This document shows, piece by piece, positions 16,222-26,561 of a stretch of DNA of 64,000 nucleotides (within the stretch, counting starts at the first letter, position 1; each line of letters opens with the position of its first letter). Source of the DNA: JANRIG01 sp033765235. GTDB taxonomy: Bacteria; Bacteroidota; Bacteroidia; Cytophagales; UBA9547. The stretch is taken from the NCBI GenBank assembly GCA_033765235.1, contig JANRIG010000039.1, forward strand, positions 1 through 64,000, written 5' to 3'. Made by a program: the position numbers and the translations under genes. The notes beneath the pieces are model-generated. The model saw only the letters and a list, made by a program, of their open reading frames with translations. It did no database searches and had not been told where the DNA came from.

Positions 16222-18183
16222 ATGAGTGAGGTAGCAGAGGCTCCGGCAAAAACAAATTATTCAGCAGACAGTATTCAGGTATTAGAAGGCTTAGAAGCAG
16301 TGCGTAAGCGCCCTGCCATGTACATTGGCGATATTAGCTTCAAAGGATTTCACCACATGGTATGGGAAGTGGTAGATAACTCAATAGACGAGGCACTGGC
16401 CGGTCACTGCACACACGTGCAAGTGACTATAAACAAAGACAACTCCATAACTGTAGAAGATGATGGCAGAGGCATACCTGTAGATATTCATCCTAAAGAA
16501 GGGCGTTCGGCACTTGAAGTAGTAATGACTGTATTACATGCGGGTGGTAAGTTTGATAAAGATTCCTATAAAGTATCCGGTGGGCTGCATGGTGTAGGGG
16601 TGTCATGCGTAAATGCACTATCAAAAAAACTGGAAGTGACCGTGCACCGCGATGGCAAAATGTATAGACAAGAATATTCCAAAGGCATACCTTTATATGC
16701 TGTGAAAGAAATAGGTAAGTCTGACAAAAGAGGTACAATTGTTCACTTTTTGGCAGACGATGAGATATTCATCATATCTGAGTACAAATATGAAACTATA
16801 GCTACTCGTTTGCGCGAGCTTTCATTCCTCAACAAAGGCATAAAACTTACCCTTACCGATGAGCGACAAACAGATGATGCAGGAAACTATGTGACTGAAG
16901 AATTTTACTCAGAAAAAGGACTACTTGAATTTGTAGAATATCTTGACAGCACCCGAGAAAAGCTCATTCCGGATCCAATATATGTAGAAAATACCAAAAG
17001 TACCATTCCGGTAGAGATAGCCATATTATATAATACCTCTTACAATGAGACCATATGCTCTTACGTAAACAATATTAATACCATAGAAGGAGGCACTCAT
17101 GTGGCAGGATTTCGCAGAGCTCTTACACGTACACTCAAAAACTACGCAGACAAATCAGGAGCACTCGATAAAGCAAAGATAGAAATAAGTGGTGATGACT
17201 TTAGAGAAGGGCTCACAGCAGTGATATCTATCAAGGTACAAGAACCACAGTTTGAAGGGCAAACCAAAACCAAACTTGGCAACAATGACGCCATGGGTGC
17301 TGTAGATATAGCGGTGGGTGAAATATTGGAAATATACCTTGAAGAGCATCCCAAAGAGGCCAAAACCATTGTACAAAAAGTGATACTTGCCGCTCAGGCA
17401 CGTATTGCAGCACGTAAAGCTCGTGAGATGGTACAGCGCAAAAGTGGCTTAGGTGGCATGGGGCTGCCCGGCAAGCTTGCAGACTGTGTAGAGACAGACC
17501 CTGCAAAGTCTGAAATATACTTAGTGGAAGGCGACTCTGCAGGTGGCTCCGCAAAGCAAGGGCGCAGCCGTCAATTTCAGGCAATATTACCACTACGCGG
17601 CAAAATACTCAACGTAGAAAAAGCGATGGAGTATAAAATATATGACAATGAAGAAATAAAAAATATGATGACTGCATTGGGTGTGCGCATAGGTACTGCA
17701 GATGATGACAAAGCTCTGAACCTTGAAAAGCTGCGCTACCACAAAATTATCATCATGACTGATGCCGATGTGGACGGAAGCCACATTCGCACATTGATAC
17801 TTACCTTCTTTTTCAGGTACATGCGCTCATTGATAGACAATGGTTATGTATATATAGCCCAACCTCCTTTGTATTTGGTAAAAAAAGGTAAAGAAGAGCG
17901 CTACTGTTGGACTGAGCAACAGCGTGAACAATATGTAAAAGAATTATCCAAAAGCGAAAAAGATGACAGTGTGCACATACAACGCTATAAAGGGCTGGGT
18001 GAGATGAATCCTGAGCAACTATGGAGCACTACAATGGACCCAAACACTCGTACCCTCAAGCAAGTCACCATAGAGTCTGCGGCTGAAGCAGACCACTTAT
18101 TCTCTATGCTCATGGGAGACGAAGTGGCACCGAGAAGAGACTTTATAGAGAAAAATGCTAAATACGCCAAGATAGATTCTTAA
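16222..18183 (+). CDS. gyrB: DNA gyrase subunit B
   Basis: ATPase subunit of the type II topoisomerase that introduces negative supercoils. 653 residues, usual for the phylum. GHKL ATPase domain with DDGRGIPV and GGLHGVGVSCVNALS, transducer domain, then the TOPRIM domain with EGDSAGGSAKQ and DADVDGSHIRTL, and the C-terminal QRYKGLGEMNPEQLW. The QRYKGLGEMN form favours GyrB over ParE. It is alone on the plus strand and meets dapD tail to tail, with 44 bp between stops holding an AT-rich hairpin. Confidence 0.96.
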   Translation: MSEVAEAPAKTNYSADSIQVLEGLEAVRKRPAMYIGDISFKGFHHMVWEVVDNSIDEALAGHCTHVQVTINKDNSITVEDDGRGIPVDIHPKEGRSALEVVMTVLHAGGKFDKDSYKVSGGLHGVGVSCVNALSKKLEVTVHRDGKMYRQEYSKGIPLYAVKEIGKSDKRGTIVHFLADDEIFIISEYKYETIATRLRELSFLNKGIKLTLTDERQTDDAGNYVTEEFYSEKGLLEFVEYLDSTREKLIPDPIYVENTKSTIPVEIAILYNTSYNETICSYVNNINTIEGGTHVAGFRRALTRTLKNYADKSGALDKAKIEISGDDFREGLTAVISIKVQEPQFEGQTKTKLGNNDAMGAVDIAVGEILEIYLEEHPKEAKTIVQKVILAAQARIAARKAREMVQRKSGLGGMGLPGKLADCVETDPAKSEIYLVEGDSAGGSAKQGRSRQFQAILPLRGKILNVEKAMEYKIYDNEEIKNMMTALGVRIGTADDDKALNLEKLRYHKIIIMTDADVDGSHIRTLILTFFFRYMRSLIDNGYVYIAQPPLYLVKKGKEERYCWTEQQREQYVKELSKSEKDDSVHIQRYKGLGEMNPEQLWSTTMDPNTRTLKQVTIESAAEADHLFSMLMGDEVAPRRDFIEKNAKYAKIDS

Positions 18184-18193
18184 TAACTTTTAC

Positions 18194-18213
18194 ATATTTT
18201 TCTCAAAAAATAT
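18194..18213. terminator. Weak bidirectional terminator between gyrB and dapD
   Basis: ATATTTTT and AAAAATAT form an 8-bp stem with a 4-nt loop (CTCA) between two convergent stop codons. It is made only of A-T pairs, so the stem is weak, but it has T-runs on either strand. Confidence 0.4.
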
Positions 18214-18227
18214 ATAATCTATATACC

Positions 18228-19040
18228 TTATACCATCACATCATTGTCTCTTAAGGCTGCATTGAGCGATGTTTTCAGGTCAGTGCTTGCTTTGCGCTGT
18301 CCTATAATGAGTGCACATGGCACATGATAGCTGCCCGCCGCAAATGATTTGGGATAGCTGCCCGGTATCACCACTGACCTTGGCGGCACGTAGCCTTTGT
18401 ATTCTACAACTTGTTCTTTTGTCACATCCAGTATTTTTGAGCTGCCAGTAATGGTGACTCCAGCTCCTATCACAGCCTCTGTGCCTATGTGTGCACCCTC
18501 TACTATGATACATCTTGAACCTACAAAAGCACTATCTTCTATTATCACAGGGGAGGCCTGCACAGGCTCTAATACTCCACCTATACCTACACCCCCACTC
18601 AAGTGTACATTTTTGCCTATTTGTGCACAGCTGCCAACGGTAGCCCATGTATCTACCATGGTGCCTTCGTCAATATATGCTCCTATATTCACATATGAAG
18701 GCATGAGTATCACACCTTTGGCTATATAGCTGCCATATCTGGCTACTGCAGGCGGTACTACTCGTACACCCAATTTTTCAAACCCTTTTTTTAGTTGCAT
18801 TTTGTCGTAATATTCAAATATTCCTGACTCTTGAGTAGCCATTTTGCGGATGGGGAAATATAATATCACAGCTTTTTTCACCCATTGGTTCACTTGCCAA
18901 CCATTTTCTGTAGGCTCTGCCACGCGCAATGTACCTGCCTCCAACCGGCTTATAATAGACTCTATTGCACTTGAAGTTTCTTGATTTTGAAGTAGTTGCC
19001 TGTTGTCCCAAGCTGCTTCTATAATATTTTTAAATTCCAT
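18228..19040 (-). CDS. dapD: 2,3,4,5-tetrahydropyridine-2,6-dicarboxylate N-succinyltransferase
   Basis: Succinylates tetrahydrodipicolinate in the diaminopimelate/lysine pathway. 270 residues, the standard length. Helical N-terminal domain, then the left-handed beta-helix of hexapeptide repeats with VMPSYVNIGAYIDEGTMVDTWATVGSCAQIGKN recognisable in parts, GGVGIGGVLEP, and EDSAFVGSRC. Stand-alone gene; the plus-strand glycosyltransferase operon starts 45 bp upstream in the opposite direction, so both promoters must share that short gap or extend into the genes. Confidence 0.95.
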   Translation of the reverse strand: MEFKNIIEAAWDNRQLLQNQETSSAIESIISRLEAGTLRVAEPTENGWQVNQWVKKAVILYFPIRKMATQESGIFEYYDKMQLKKGFEKLGVRVVPPAVARYGSYIAKGVILMPSYVNIGAYIDEGTMVDTWATVGSCAQIGKNVHLSGGVGIGGVLEPVQASPVIIEDSAFVGSRCIIVEGAHIGTEAVIGAGVTITGSSKILDVTKEQVVEYKGYVPPRSVVIPGSYPKSFAAGSYHVPCALIIGQRKASTDLKTSLNAALRDNDVMV

Positions 19041-19084
19041 GCATTATGTGTAATTTGGCTTCAAAATTGACTATTATAGTGTAA

Positions 19085-20218
19085 ATGTCCAAATCGTTTA
19101 AAATAAAGAAAAAAAAAATCATCATAGCCAGTATATTTAAGACAGTATCAGACACACGCATGTTTGAGCGTTTTGCAGTATCATTGGCACAGACCGGCAA
19201 ATATTCAGTTTATCTGGCAGGCAACAAGGGTAAATACATTAATATTCATAAGAATATCAAATTTAAAATACTTTTCAGATTTAATAAAAGTAGCTGGATG
19301 CGACTTTTAGCACCTGTCCAATTTTTTTTTTATTGCTTCAAGGTAAATCCTTCATTAGTGATAGTATGCACTCCCGAACTACTCACACCTGCCATATTAT
19401 ATAAGTTAATATTCAGAGCAAAACTTATATATGACTTAGAGCAAAACTATACCCATAAGTTTCACAATACCCGCAGAGGAATATTTAATAAATACATTAT
19501 AGTATATGTGACCTACATCATTGAGTCTATATCAAAATATTTTATTGACAAAATATTTATTTCATCTGCCGAAATATCAGACATAAAGCACATGCCCATG
19601 GATAGGGCTATAGTGTTGGAAAATAAATATAAACAACTCTACTTTGACAACCTTGATGAAAATAATGACAGAGAGGGCAGATACAGGATATTGGTATGCC
19701 AGCATTTTGATGAAAAAATACATATTGATACTATATTAAGTTATGTAAAAGATTGTAAAACACTGCACAAAGGCATATATCTTGTGTTTTGCAACCTTGA
19801 TTATGAACAAATACTGAAAAATACTTTGCGCAAACCATTAAAAAAGTACAATTATATAAAATTAGTAGGAACCAATCATACCCTAAACCACAAGGAGATA
19901 AGCAACCAAATTATAAAATCTTCATTTGTACTAATACACGAAAATGATATATACCGCAACGACATACTATCCTTAGTGTATGAGTGTCTTGCAACGCAAA
20001 CACCCATCATTCATAATCTTGAAGGAGACATTGTATCATTAATACAAAAATATGATGGAGGAATAAAAGTAAATTTTTCGGCAAAAAATACTTTTGAAGA
20101 ACTTGATATGATATTACACAAAAATTATTATACCGTACAAAAAAACAATAAAGATTTGCTCTGGGAGAGCGAAGAACAAAAACTATTAGACAACATAGAT
20201 GAAATGCTTGCAAAATAA
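19085..20218 (+). CDS. Putative glycosyltransferase (GT4-like, GT-B fold)
   Basis: 377 residues, no signal peptide, very basic N-terminus (KIKKKKIII). VSDTRMFERFAVSLAQTGKY followed by VYLAGNKG matches the start of GT-B enzymes, where the first helix reads R.....A..La..GH.V.v. Residues 80-160 contain VIVCTPELLTPAILYK and YDLEQNYTHKF, also like family 4 members. The usual C-terminal E-x7-E is not obvious, though SLVYECLATQTPIIH occupies the expected place with one Glu. Sugar donor and acceptor unknown. It begins an operon with the ABC fusion gene, 14 bp downstream. Confidence 0.6.
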   Translation: MSKSFKIKKKKIIIASIFKTVSDTRMFERFAVSLAQTGKYSVYLAGNKGKYINIHKNIKFKILFRFNKSSWMRLLAPVQFFFYCFKVNPSLVIVCTPELLTPAILYKLIFRAKLIYDLEQNYTHKFHNTRRGIFNKYIIVYVTYIIESISKYFIDKIFISSAEISDIKHMPMDRAIVLENKYKQLYFDNLDENNDREGRYRILVCQHFDEKIHIDTILSYVKDCKTLHKGIYLVFCNLDYEQILKNTLRKPLKKYNYIKLVGTNHTLNHKEISNQIIKSSFVLIHENDIYRNDILSLVYECLATQTPIIHNLEGDIVSLIQKYDGGIKVNFSAKNTFEELDMILHKNYYTVQKNNKDLLWESEEQKLLDNIDEMLAK

Positions 20219-20232
20219 ACTATTTTTGAGCC

Positions 20233-21987
20233 ATGAATACTATTAAGACTATATTCATGACTTTATTTTTTGCAACTCAAATACTTGGAGCAGCAAAAGA
20301 AAAAATAAAAGTGCTTTGCACTACCACTATTATATATGATATAACGCGAAACATTGCCAATGAAAGTATAGAAGTAACTTGCTTGCTACCCTATGGTAGT
20401 GACCCACACATATATGAACCTACTCCCAAAGATGCACTCAAGGTGGCACAAGCAGATATAATTATAAAAAACGGCCTTTTGCTGGAAGGATGGCTCAATG
20501 AATTGATAACTACTTCTGCTCATACCCATATCATAGCAGAAGCTGCAGAAAATATAGTACCCATAAAAAATATAAAGCTGCACAGTTCACCAGACCCTCA
20601 TGCATGGATGAGTCCGCTGCATGGTATCACTTATGCTAAAAATATTGCCAAAGTACTGGTAGACAATGATCCTGAACACCAAGAAATATATCAAGCTAAT
20701 TTTGAAACATACAAAAAGTCTCTACTTGTATTACACAACTATATAAAAACCGAGATAAACAAAATAAATCCTACCCAAAGGATATTGATTACTTCACATG
20801 ATGCATTCAGATACTATGGCAACCTGTATGGGATAAAGGTACAGTCGGCACTTGGCACATCTACCGATGCAGAAGTGCAGATAAGTGACATGGAAAACCT
20901 TATAAACACTATCAACAAAAGTAAAATTCCTGCCATATTTATAGAGTCTACCATAAACCCTAAGCTGCTGAGACAATTGGCTAATGACCAAAAAATAAAA
21001 ATAGGTGGCAAACTATATGCAGACAGCATTGGAGACTCGCTAAGTGTGGCTCCATCATACCTTGCCATGCTCAAATACAATACTGATACCATTGTGCAAG
21101 GTCTTACTCAAAATGCTAATATCACATTTATAGACCAAGATTTGGCATGGCTTATTGGAGTAGCTTTGTTTTTATTTATATGGGCATTTGTAGGGGTATA
21201 TGTGATGGTATTGCGTGTGAATAAGGTACATACCAACTGGAACAATTATAAGATAGAGGTAAAAAATCTAACTGTTTCGTATGAAAAAAAGACAGTATTA
21301 TCTAATATCAATTTTACACTACAATCGGGTGGTATATTTGGACTGCTGGGGCCAAATGGAGCAGGCAAATCTACCCTATTCAAAAGTATATTAGGTCTAA
21401 TAAAACCCGATACTGGAGATGTCATTATTAATGGATTGGCCGTAGAAGACATACGCCCAATGATAGCATACATTCCACAAAAAGAGGAGATTGACTGGAC
21501 ATTTCCTGCGTCTGTGTATGATATTGTGCTCACCGGCAGACTCCCACACAAACAAAAATACCAAACATATAACAAAGACGATAAACTCAAAGCTCACGAT
21601 GCCATACAAAAAATGGGACTTGAAGAATATGAATTCCGACAAATAGGCGACCTGTCAGGCGGTCAGCAGCAGAGGGTATTCATAGCAAGGGCACTGTGCC
21701 AAGAGGCTGAATTATTGTTTTTTGATGAGCCTTTTGTGGGTGTAGATATCACTACAGAGGAAAAAATAATTCAAATGATAAAAAAAATGGCGCAAAACCA
21801 CAAAACCATTATCATGATACACCATGACTTGTCAAAAGTAAAAGAATATTTTGACAAAGTAATCATGGTAAACCAATCGCTCATAGCCTACGGTGACACA
21901 GATATTACATTTACTCAAAATAATATTGCCAAAACCTACCGCGGAAAGCTCAGCATATTGCAGGAAGCCGACAAATATGTATTTTAA
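20233..21987 (+). CDS. Fusion of Zn/Mn-type ABC binding protein, one TM helix and ABC ATPase
   Basis: One uninterrupted frame of 584 residues. Residues 1-20 are a signal sequence. Residues 24-290 form a ZnuA/TroA-like metal-binding protein with candidate ligands His59 (GSDPHIYEP), His123 (DPHAWMSP), His189 (SHDAF) and Asp264 (YADSIGD). Residues 304-326 are a single hydrophobic helix followed by basic residues. Residues 340-584 are a full ABC ATPase: Walker A GPNGAGKS (373-380), Q-loop YIPQKEE, signature LSGGQQQR, Walker B ELLFFDEP, H-loop MIHHDL. Binding protein outside, ATPase inside would fit this topology. No permease gene is adjacent, so the transporter must use one elsewhere. argS begins 15 bp downstream. 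Confidence 0.88.
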   Translation: MNTIKTIFMTLFFATQILGAAKEKIKVLCTTTIIYDITRNIANESIEVTCLLPYGSDPHIYEPTPKDALKVAQADIIIKNGLLLEGWLNELITTSAHTHIIAEAAENIVPIKNIKLHSSPDPHAWMSPLHGITYAKNIAKVLVDNDPEHQEIYQANFETYKKSLLVLHNYIKTEINKINPTQRILITSHDAFRYYGNLYGIKVQSALGTSTDAEVQISDMENLINTINKSKIPAIFIESTINPKLLRQLANDQKIKIGGKLYADSIGDSLSVAPSYLAMLKYNTDTIVQGLTQNANITFIDQDLAWLIGVALFLFIWAFVGVYVMVLRVNKVHTNWNNYKIEVKNLTVSYEKKTVLSNINFTLQSGGIFGLLGPNGAGKSTLFKSILGLIKPDTGDVIINGLAVEDIRPMIAYIPQKEEIDWTFPASVYDIVLTGRLPHKQKYQTYNKDDKLKAHDAIQKMGLEEYEFRQIGDLSGGQQQRVFIARALCQEAELLFFDEPFVGVDITTEEKIIQMIKKMAQNHKTIIMIHHDLSKVKEYFDKVIMVNQSLIAYGDTDITFTQNNIAKTYRGKLSILQEADKYVF

Positions 21988-22002
21988 TCACCAGTATATC
22001 AA

Positions 22003-23787
22003 ATGATTACCGCCATTATTAAAGACTATATCATACAATACATTTCTACAAACCATGGACTTGTGCTAAAACATGATGATGTAGTAATACTACCTACCCG
22101 CAAGGAATTTGAAGGCTCGCATACTTTCAATTCATTTGCAATAGCTTCCAAAATAAGTGCAAATCCGGAGGCACTTAATCATAGTATTGGAAAATATTTG
22201 GTTGAAAACCATTATGAATTTGACCGGTACAACGTTGTAAAAGGTTTTTTAAATATCACATTATCAAACAATTATATAACACAATTTGTATCAAAATCAA
22301 TAAAAAATTCACATTACTTCCATATGCCTGCAAATAATATAAAAGTAATGATAGAATACTCATCACCTAATACCAACAAGCCTTTACACTTAGGTCATTT
22401 GAGAAATAATTTTTTAGGATATTCACTGGCGCAAATACTAAAAGCTGCAGGATATGAGGTGATAAAAGCCAATTTGGTCAATGACAGAGGAATACATATT
22501 TGCAAATCAATGCTTGCATACTTGAAAACAGGAAATGGCGAAACACCTGCAAGCTCAGGGGTGAAAGGGGATAAATTGGTAGGCAAATATTACGTAATAT
22601 TTGACCAAAAATATAAAGAAGAAATAAGCAACCTCATGGCAGGAGGACAGACAGAAGCAGAAGCACAAAACCAAAGTATATGGATGGCTGAGGCACGAGA
22701 ACTATTGCAAAAATGGGAAGCCAATGACCATGATACAGTATATCTTTGGAAGACTATGAATGCGTGGGTATATTCAGGTTTTGAGGAAACCTACCAAAAA
22801 ATTGGGGTAAATTTTGACACCACCTATTATGAGTCTGATACATACCTGCTTGGCAAAAATGTGGTGAAAGAGGGTCTTGAAAAAGGTATATTTTATCAAA
22901 ATGATGATACCTCCGTATGGGTAGATCTTACAGAGGACAAATTAGACCACAAACTGCTGCTACGCAGCGATGGCACCTCTGTATATATCACACAAGACTT
23001 GGGAACAGCCGACCTTAAATATGCTGACTACAAGATAGATAAGTCTATTTATGTAGTGGGCAATGAGCAAGACTATCATTTTAATGTGCTAAAAGCCATA
23101 CTTCAAAAACTTGGCAGACCATATGCAGCGGGTATATACCATCTGTCATATGGCATGGTAGACCTGCCATCTGGCAAAATGAAGTCACGCGAGGGCACCG
23201 TGGTAGATGCAGATGACTTGGTGCAAGAGATGAAAGATACCGCTCAAGAATATGCTCAATCATCAGGCAAGTTGGAAGGCTTACCTGATGATGTGCTGCA
23301 AAATACATATATGCAAATAGGGCTTGGTGCTCTCAAATATTATTTGCTCAAAATAGATCCCAAAAAAAGATTGCTTTTCAACCCTTCCGAATCTATTGAT
23401 TTCCAAGGTCATACAGGTCCATTTATTCAATATACTCATGCTCGTATATGCTCCATCATTCGCAAGGCCAAAGCTATGGAAATAGCCTTTGAAAATTTTG
23501 ATAGCACATCATACCTCATGTCTGCTTCGGAGCGCAACCTTGCGGTAGCTCTTATGGGTTATCATGAGGCATTGACAGATGCTGCACATACCTACTCCCC
23601 TGCCCTTATGGCAAACTATGTGTATGAGCTGGCCAAATATTACAACACGTTTTACCAAGATATGAATATATTGCAGGAGCCTGAGTATGAGGTAAAAATA
23701 TTCAGGCTGGCACTTTCGTCATTGGTAGCCCAAACAATTGCTAACTGCATGGTGTTGTTAGGCATAGATTGTCCTGAAAAAATGTAG
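22003..23787 (+). CDS. argS: Arginine--tRNA ligase
   Basis: Charges tRNA-Arg. 594 residues, full length. N-terminal Add-1 domain, HIGH motif as SSPNTNKPLHLGHLRNN, Rossmann catalytic core, the class I KMSKS loop in the arginyl form GKMKSREGTVV, and the anticodon-binding helical domain ending YELAKYYNTFYQD. Part of the plus-strand operon with the ABC fusion upstream and glutathione peroxidase 19 bp downstream. Confidence 0.97.
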   Translation: MITAIIKDYIIQYISTNHGLVLKHDDVVILPTRKEFEGSHTFNSFAIASKISANPEALNHSIGKYLVENHYEFDRYNVVKGFLNITLSNNYITQFVSKSIKNSHYFHMPANNIKVMIEYSSPNTNKPLHLGHLRNNFLGYSLAQILKAAGYEVIKANLVNDRGIHICKSMLAYLKTGNGETPASSGVKGDKLVGKYYVIFDQKYKEEISNLMAGGQTEAEAQNQSIWMAEARELLQKWEANDHDTVYLWKTMNAWVYSGFEETYQKIGVNFDTTYYESDTYLLGKNVVKEGLEKGIFYQNDDTSVWVDLTEDKLDHKLLLRSDGTSVYITQDLGTADLKYADYKIDKSIYVVGNEQDYHFNVLKAILQKLGRPYAAGIYHLSYGMVDLPSGKMKSREGTVVDADDLVQEMKDTAQEYAQSSGKLEGLPDDVLQNTYMQIGLGALKYYLLKIDPKKRLLFNPSESIDFQGHTGPFIQYTHARICSIIRKAKAMEIAFENFDSTSYLMSASERNLAVALMGYHEALTDAAHTYSPALMANYVYELAKYYNTFYQDMNILQEPEYEVKIFRLALSSLVAQTIANCMVLLGIDCPEKM

Positions 23788-23806
23788 ATATGTTAATAAT
23801 ACTAAG

Positions 23807-24382
23807 ATGTTGCAACTATACAAAAAAATAAAATATACGGTAATCATGTTGTTTACCTCATTATTTGGATTAAATGCCCAAAAAGTACAACTAAATCCGC
23901 CTACCCCTGCAAAGTCTATATACGATATAGAAGTAAAAGATATATCAGGCAATATACTGAATATGAGCACACTAAAAGGCAAAAAAATATTGATTGTAAA
24001 TGTGGCATCACAGTGCGGATACACCCCTCAATATGCCGAGCTTGAAAAACTAAACAAAACATATCCTACTAAAATAGCTGTGATAGGTGTACCATCCAAT
24101 GAATTTGGAGGTCAGGAGCCCGGTACTAATGATGATATACAAAAATTTTGCAGTAATAACTATGGAATAACATTTATAATGCTGGAAAAATCTAAAGTGA
24201 AAGGAAATGGACAGCACCCTCTCTATCAATGGCTTACAAACCCAAAACTCAATGGCTGGAACAGTGACACACCCTCTTGGAACTTTTGTAAATATCTGAT
24301 AGACAATGACGGTAAATTATTAGCATTTTTTACATCTTCGATAAATCCTATGGGCGATGAGATTGTAAAATATTTGAAATAA
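23807..24382 (+). CDS. Exported glutathione peroxidase family protein
   Basis: Reduces peroxides with thiols, probably using thioredoxin rather than glutathione as most bacterial members do. 191 residues. A hydrophobic N-terminal segment ending LNAQ suggests export to the periplasm. Catalytic Cys70 is in NVASQCGYTP (Cys, not selenocysteine), with the Gln in NEFGGQEPG and Trp/Asn in SWNFCKYLI completing the tetrad. Last gene of the operon starting at 19085; it converges with ligA, and about 50 bp separate the stops. Together with the exported MsrA at 31902 it suggests oxidative defence outside the inner membrane. Confidence 0.9.
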   Translation: MLQLYKKIKYTVIMLFTSLFGLNAQKVQLNPPTPAKSIYDIEVKDISGNILNMSTLKGKKILIVNVASQCGYTPQYAELEKLNKTYPTKIAVIGVPSNEFGGQEPGTNDDIQKFCSNNYGITFIMLEKSKVKGNGQHPLYQWLTNPKLNGWNSDTPSWNFCKYLIDNDGKLLAFFTSSINPMGDEIVKYLK

Positions 24383-24430
24383 ATAATCTGCGATAATATT
24401 TGACAGAATACTTTTTCAGCTGTGGTTATA

Positions 24431-26485
24431 TCATTCCAACATTTTTATAAAATCATGCTCACTGATAATTGTTACACCGAGTTTGGTGGCTTTTTCAAGT
24501 TTAGAAGGTCCTGCATCATTGCCTGCTACCAAATAATTAAGTTTTGCAGATACACCTGAGAGTAGTCTGGCTCCATTTGCTTCTATTTTAGCCTCTATTT
24601 GTTCTCTGCTAAAGTGCTCAAAAGTGCCTGTGGCCAGCATGGTAATACCTGCCAATTTATTACTTTCATTTAATATTTGTGTTTCTTCTTTGACAAACTG
24701 CAACCCTGCTGCTCTAAGGCGAGACAGTATTTCTATATTGGTATCATTTCTGAGCCATTGATAGATACTTTCTGCAATTTTTTCACCTATTTCGGGCGCA
24801 TTTTTTAGTTCTTCCAAGGTAGCATTTTGTATATTATCCATGGATTTGAAATAAGTGACCAATTTTTCTGACACTGTGGCTCCTACATATTTTATTCCTA
24901 ATGCAAATAATACCCTTTCAAAAGGTATTAAGGTAGATTTTTGTATGGCTACTATCAGGTTTTGCGATGTTTTTTGCTGAAAGCTTATCTCTTTATTTTT
25001 GCCGGTATCTTCATCTGTATATATTTTTTTGAGACCAAAAATATTTTCATAAGTAAGTGCATATAAGTCGCTTACGTTATTGATAAGTTTGTTTTCATAT
25101 AGTATTTGCAACTTGCCTTCACCAAGCCCATCTATGTCCATGGCTTTGCGATGCACAAAGTGCTCTATCTTGCCTAATATTTGAGGTTGGCATCCGGTTT
25201 CATTCATGCAATACCAAGCAGCTTCATCTGCATGCCGTACAAGTGGTGTACTGCATTGTGGACATGTATTAATAAATTGAATTTTGTTGGCACCAATACT
25301 TCTTTTGGAGGTATCAATGCCCGTGATTTTTGGAATTATTTCACCTGCTTTTTCTACAAATACATAATCATTTTCATGCAAATCTAGTCTTTGTATTTCG
25401 TCTGCATTGTGCAAAGTAGCTCTTTTTACGACTGTACCACCCAGCAGCACAGGTTTTAGATTTGCTACCGGAGTAATAGCTCCTGTGCGACCTACCTGGT
25501 ATGTGACCTTTTGCAACTCAGTAATGGCAGACTCTGATTTGTACTTGTATGCTATAGCCCATCTCGGGCTTTTGGCAGTCATACCCAGTTCTTGTTGGTG
25601 TGCGTATTTGTTTACTTTTATTACTACTCCGTCTGTAGCCAGTGGCAGGTGTTTTCTTTTTTGCTCCCAATCATTTATATATTGCCACACTTCATCTATA
25701 TTATTACATTTTTTCCATGTAGGTGATATATGAAAACCCCATTTTTGCAACGCATTTATAGACTCTTCATGGGTGTTAAATATTTGATTGTCAATTAATA
25801 AATTGTAGCTGTAGCAATCAAGATTTCTTGATGCTACTATGGCTGAGTCTTGTAACTTGAGTGTGCCGGATGCTGTATTGCGAGGGTTTGCATAAGGTGG
25901 TTCACCATTTTCATCCTGCATTTTGTTGAGCTTGTCAAATGATTGCCAAGTAAAGAACACTTCGCCTCTAACCTCTATTTCATCAGGCCAATCAGTACCT
26001 TTCAGTTGCAAAGGAATAGTTTTGATGGTTTTTGCATTGGCTGTAATGTCATCACCTTTAGTACCGTCGCCGCGGGTGATGGCTTTGCTCAATTTACCAT
26101 TTTGGTAAATAAGACTTATAGCTACGCCGTCAAATTTTTGTTCGCAAATATACTCCGGGGTGTTATCCACAGCCAAAGGCATAAGTCCTTTTTTCACTCT
26201 TTCGTCCCATTCATACAATTCCTGCATACTATATGTATTGGATAGTGACAGCATTGGACGCTTGTGCAATACGGTGTCAAAGTTTTTGGTCACAGTACCT
26301 CCTACCCTTTCTGTAGGCGAGTTACTATGTTTGTATTGAGGGTATTTATTTTCCAGATTTTGAAGCTCAAGCAGCAATTTATCAAATTCATAGTCAGATA
26401 CTTCGCTGCTGTCCAATACATAGTAGGCATGGTTTAGATGGTGCAATTTTGCAGTGAGTATATCTATTTCTTCTTTGGGCGACAT
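24431..26485 (-). CDS. ligA: NAD-dependent DNA ligase
   Basis: Seals nicks in replication and repair. 684 residues, full length. Adenylation domain with active Lys117 in EQKFDG; the motif residue after Lys is Phe instead of the commoner Leu/Ile/Val. OB-fold follows, then a four-Cys zinc finger (CPQC ... CMNETGC), tandem helix-hairpin-helix motifs (MDIDGLGEGKLQILYE), and a C-terminal BRCT domain. Stand-alone minus-strand gene. Confidence 0.96.
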   Translation of the reverse strand: MSPKEEIDILTAKLHHLNHAYYVLDSSEVSDYEFDKLLLELQNLENKYPQYKHSNSPTERVGGTVTKNFDTVLHKRPMLSLSNTYSMQELYEWDERVKKGLMPLAVDNTPEYICEQKFDGVAISLIYQNGKLSKAITRGDGTKGDDITANAKTIKTIPLQLKGTDWPDEIEVRGEVFFTWQSFDKLNKMQDENGEPPYANPRNTASGTLKLQDSAIVASRNLDCYSYNLLIDNQIFNTHEESINALQKWGFHISPTWKKCNNIDEVWQYINDWEQKRKHLPLATDGVVIKVNKYAHQQELGMTAKSPRWAIAYKYKSESAITELQKVTYQVGRTGAITPVANLKPVLLGGTVVKRATLHNADEIQRLDLHENDYVFVEKAGEIIPKITGIDTSKRSIGANKIQFINTCPQCSTPLVRHADEAAWYCMNETGCQPQILGKIEHFVHRKAMDIDGLGEGKLQILYENKLINNVSDLYALTYENIFGLKKIYTDEDTGKNKEISFQQKTSQNLIVAIQKSTLIPFERVLFALGIKYVGATVSEKLVTYFKSMDNIQNATLEELKNAPEIGEKIAESIYQWLRNDTNIEILSRLRAAGLQFVKEETQILNESNKLAGITMLATGTFEHFSREQIEAKIEANGARLLSGVSAKLNYLVAGNDAGPSKLEKATKLGVTIISEHDFIKMLE

Positions 26486-26561
26486 TGGATAAACTTTTTT
26501 TATTAATGCAAAATATATAAAACATTTGACACCATAAAATTAGAAAAGATATACTATTGGA

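Noticed and set aside
16222..18183. Replication origin near gyrB
   Set aside because: No DnaA-box cluster, dnaA, dnaN or recF is nearby; gyrB stands alone here.
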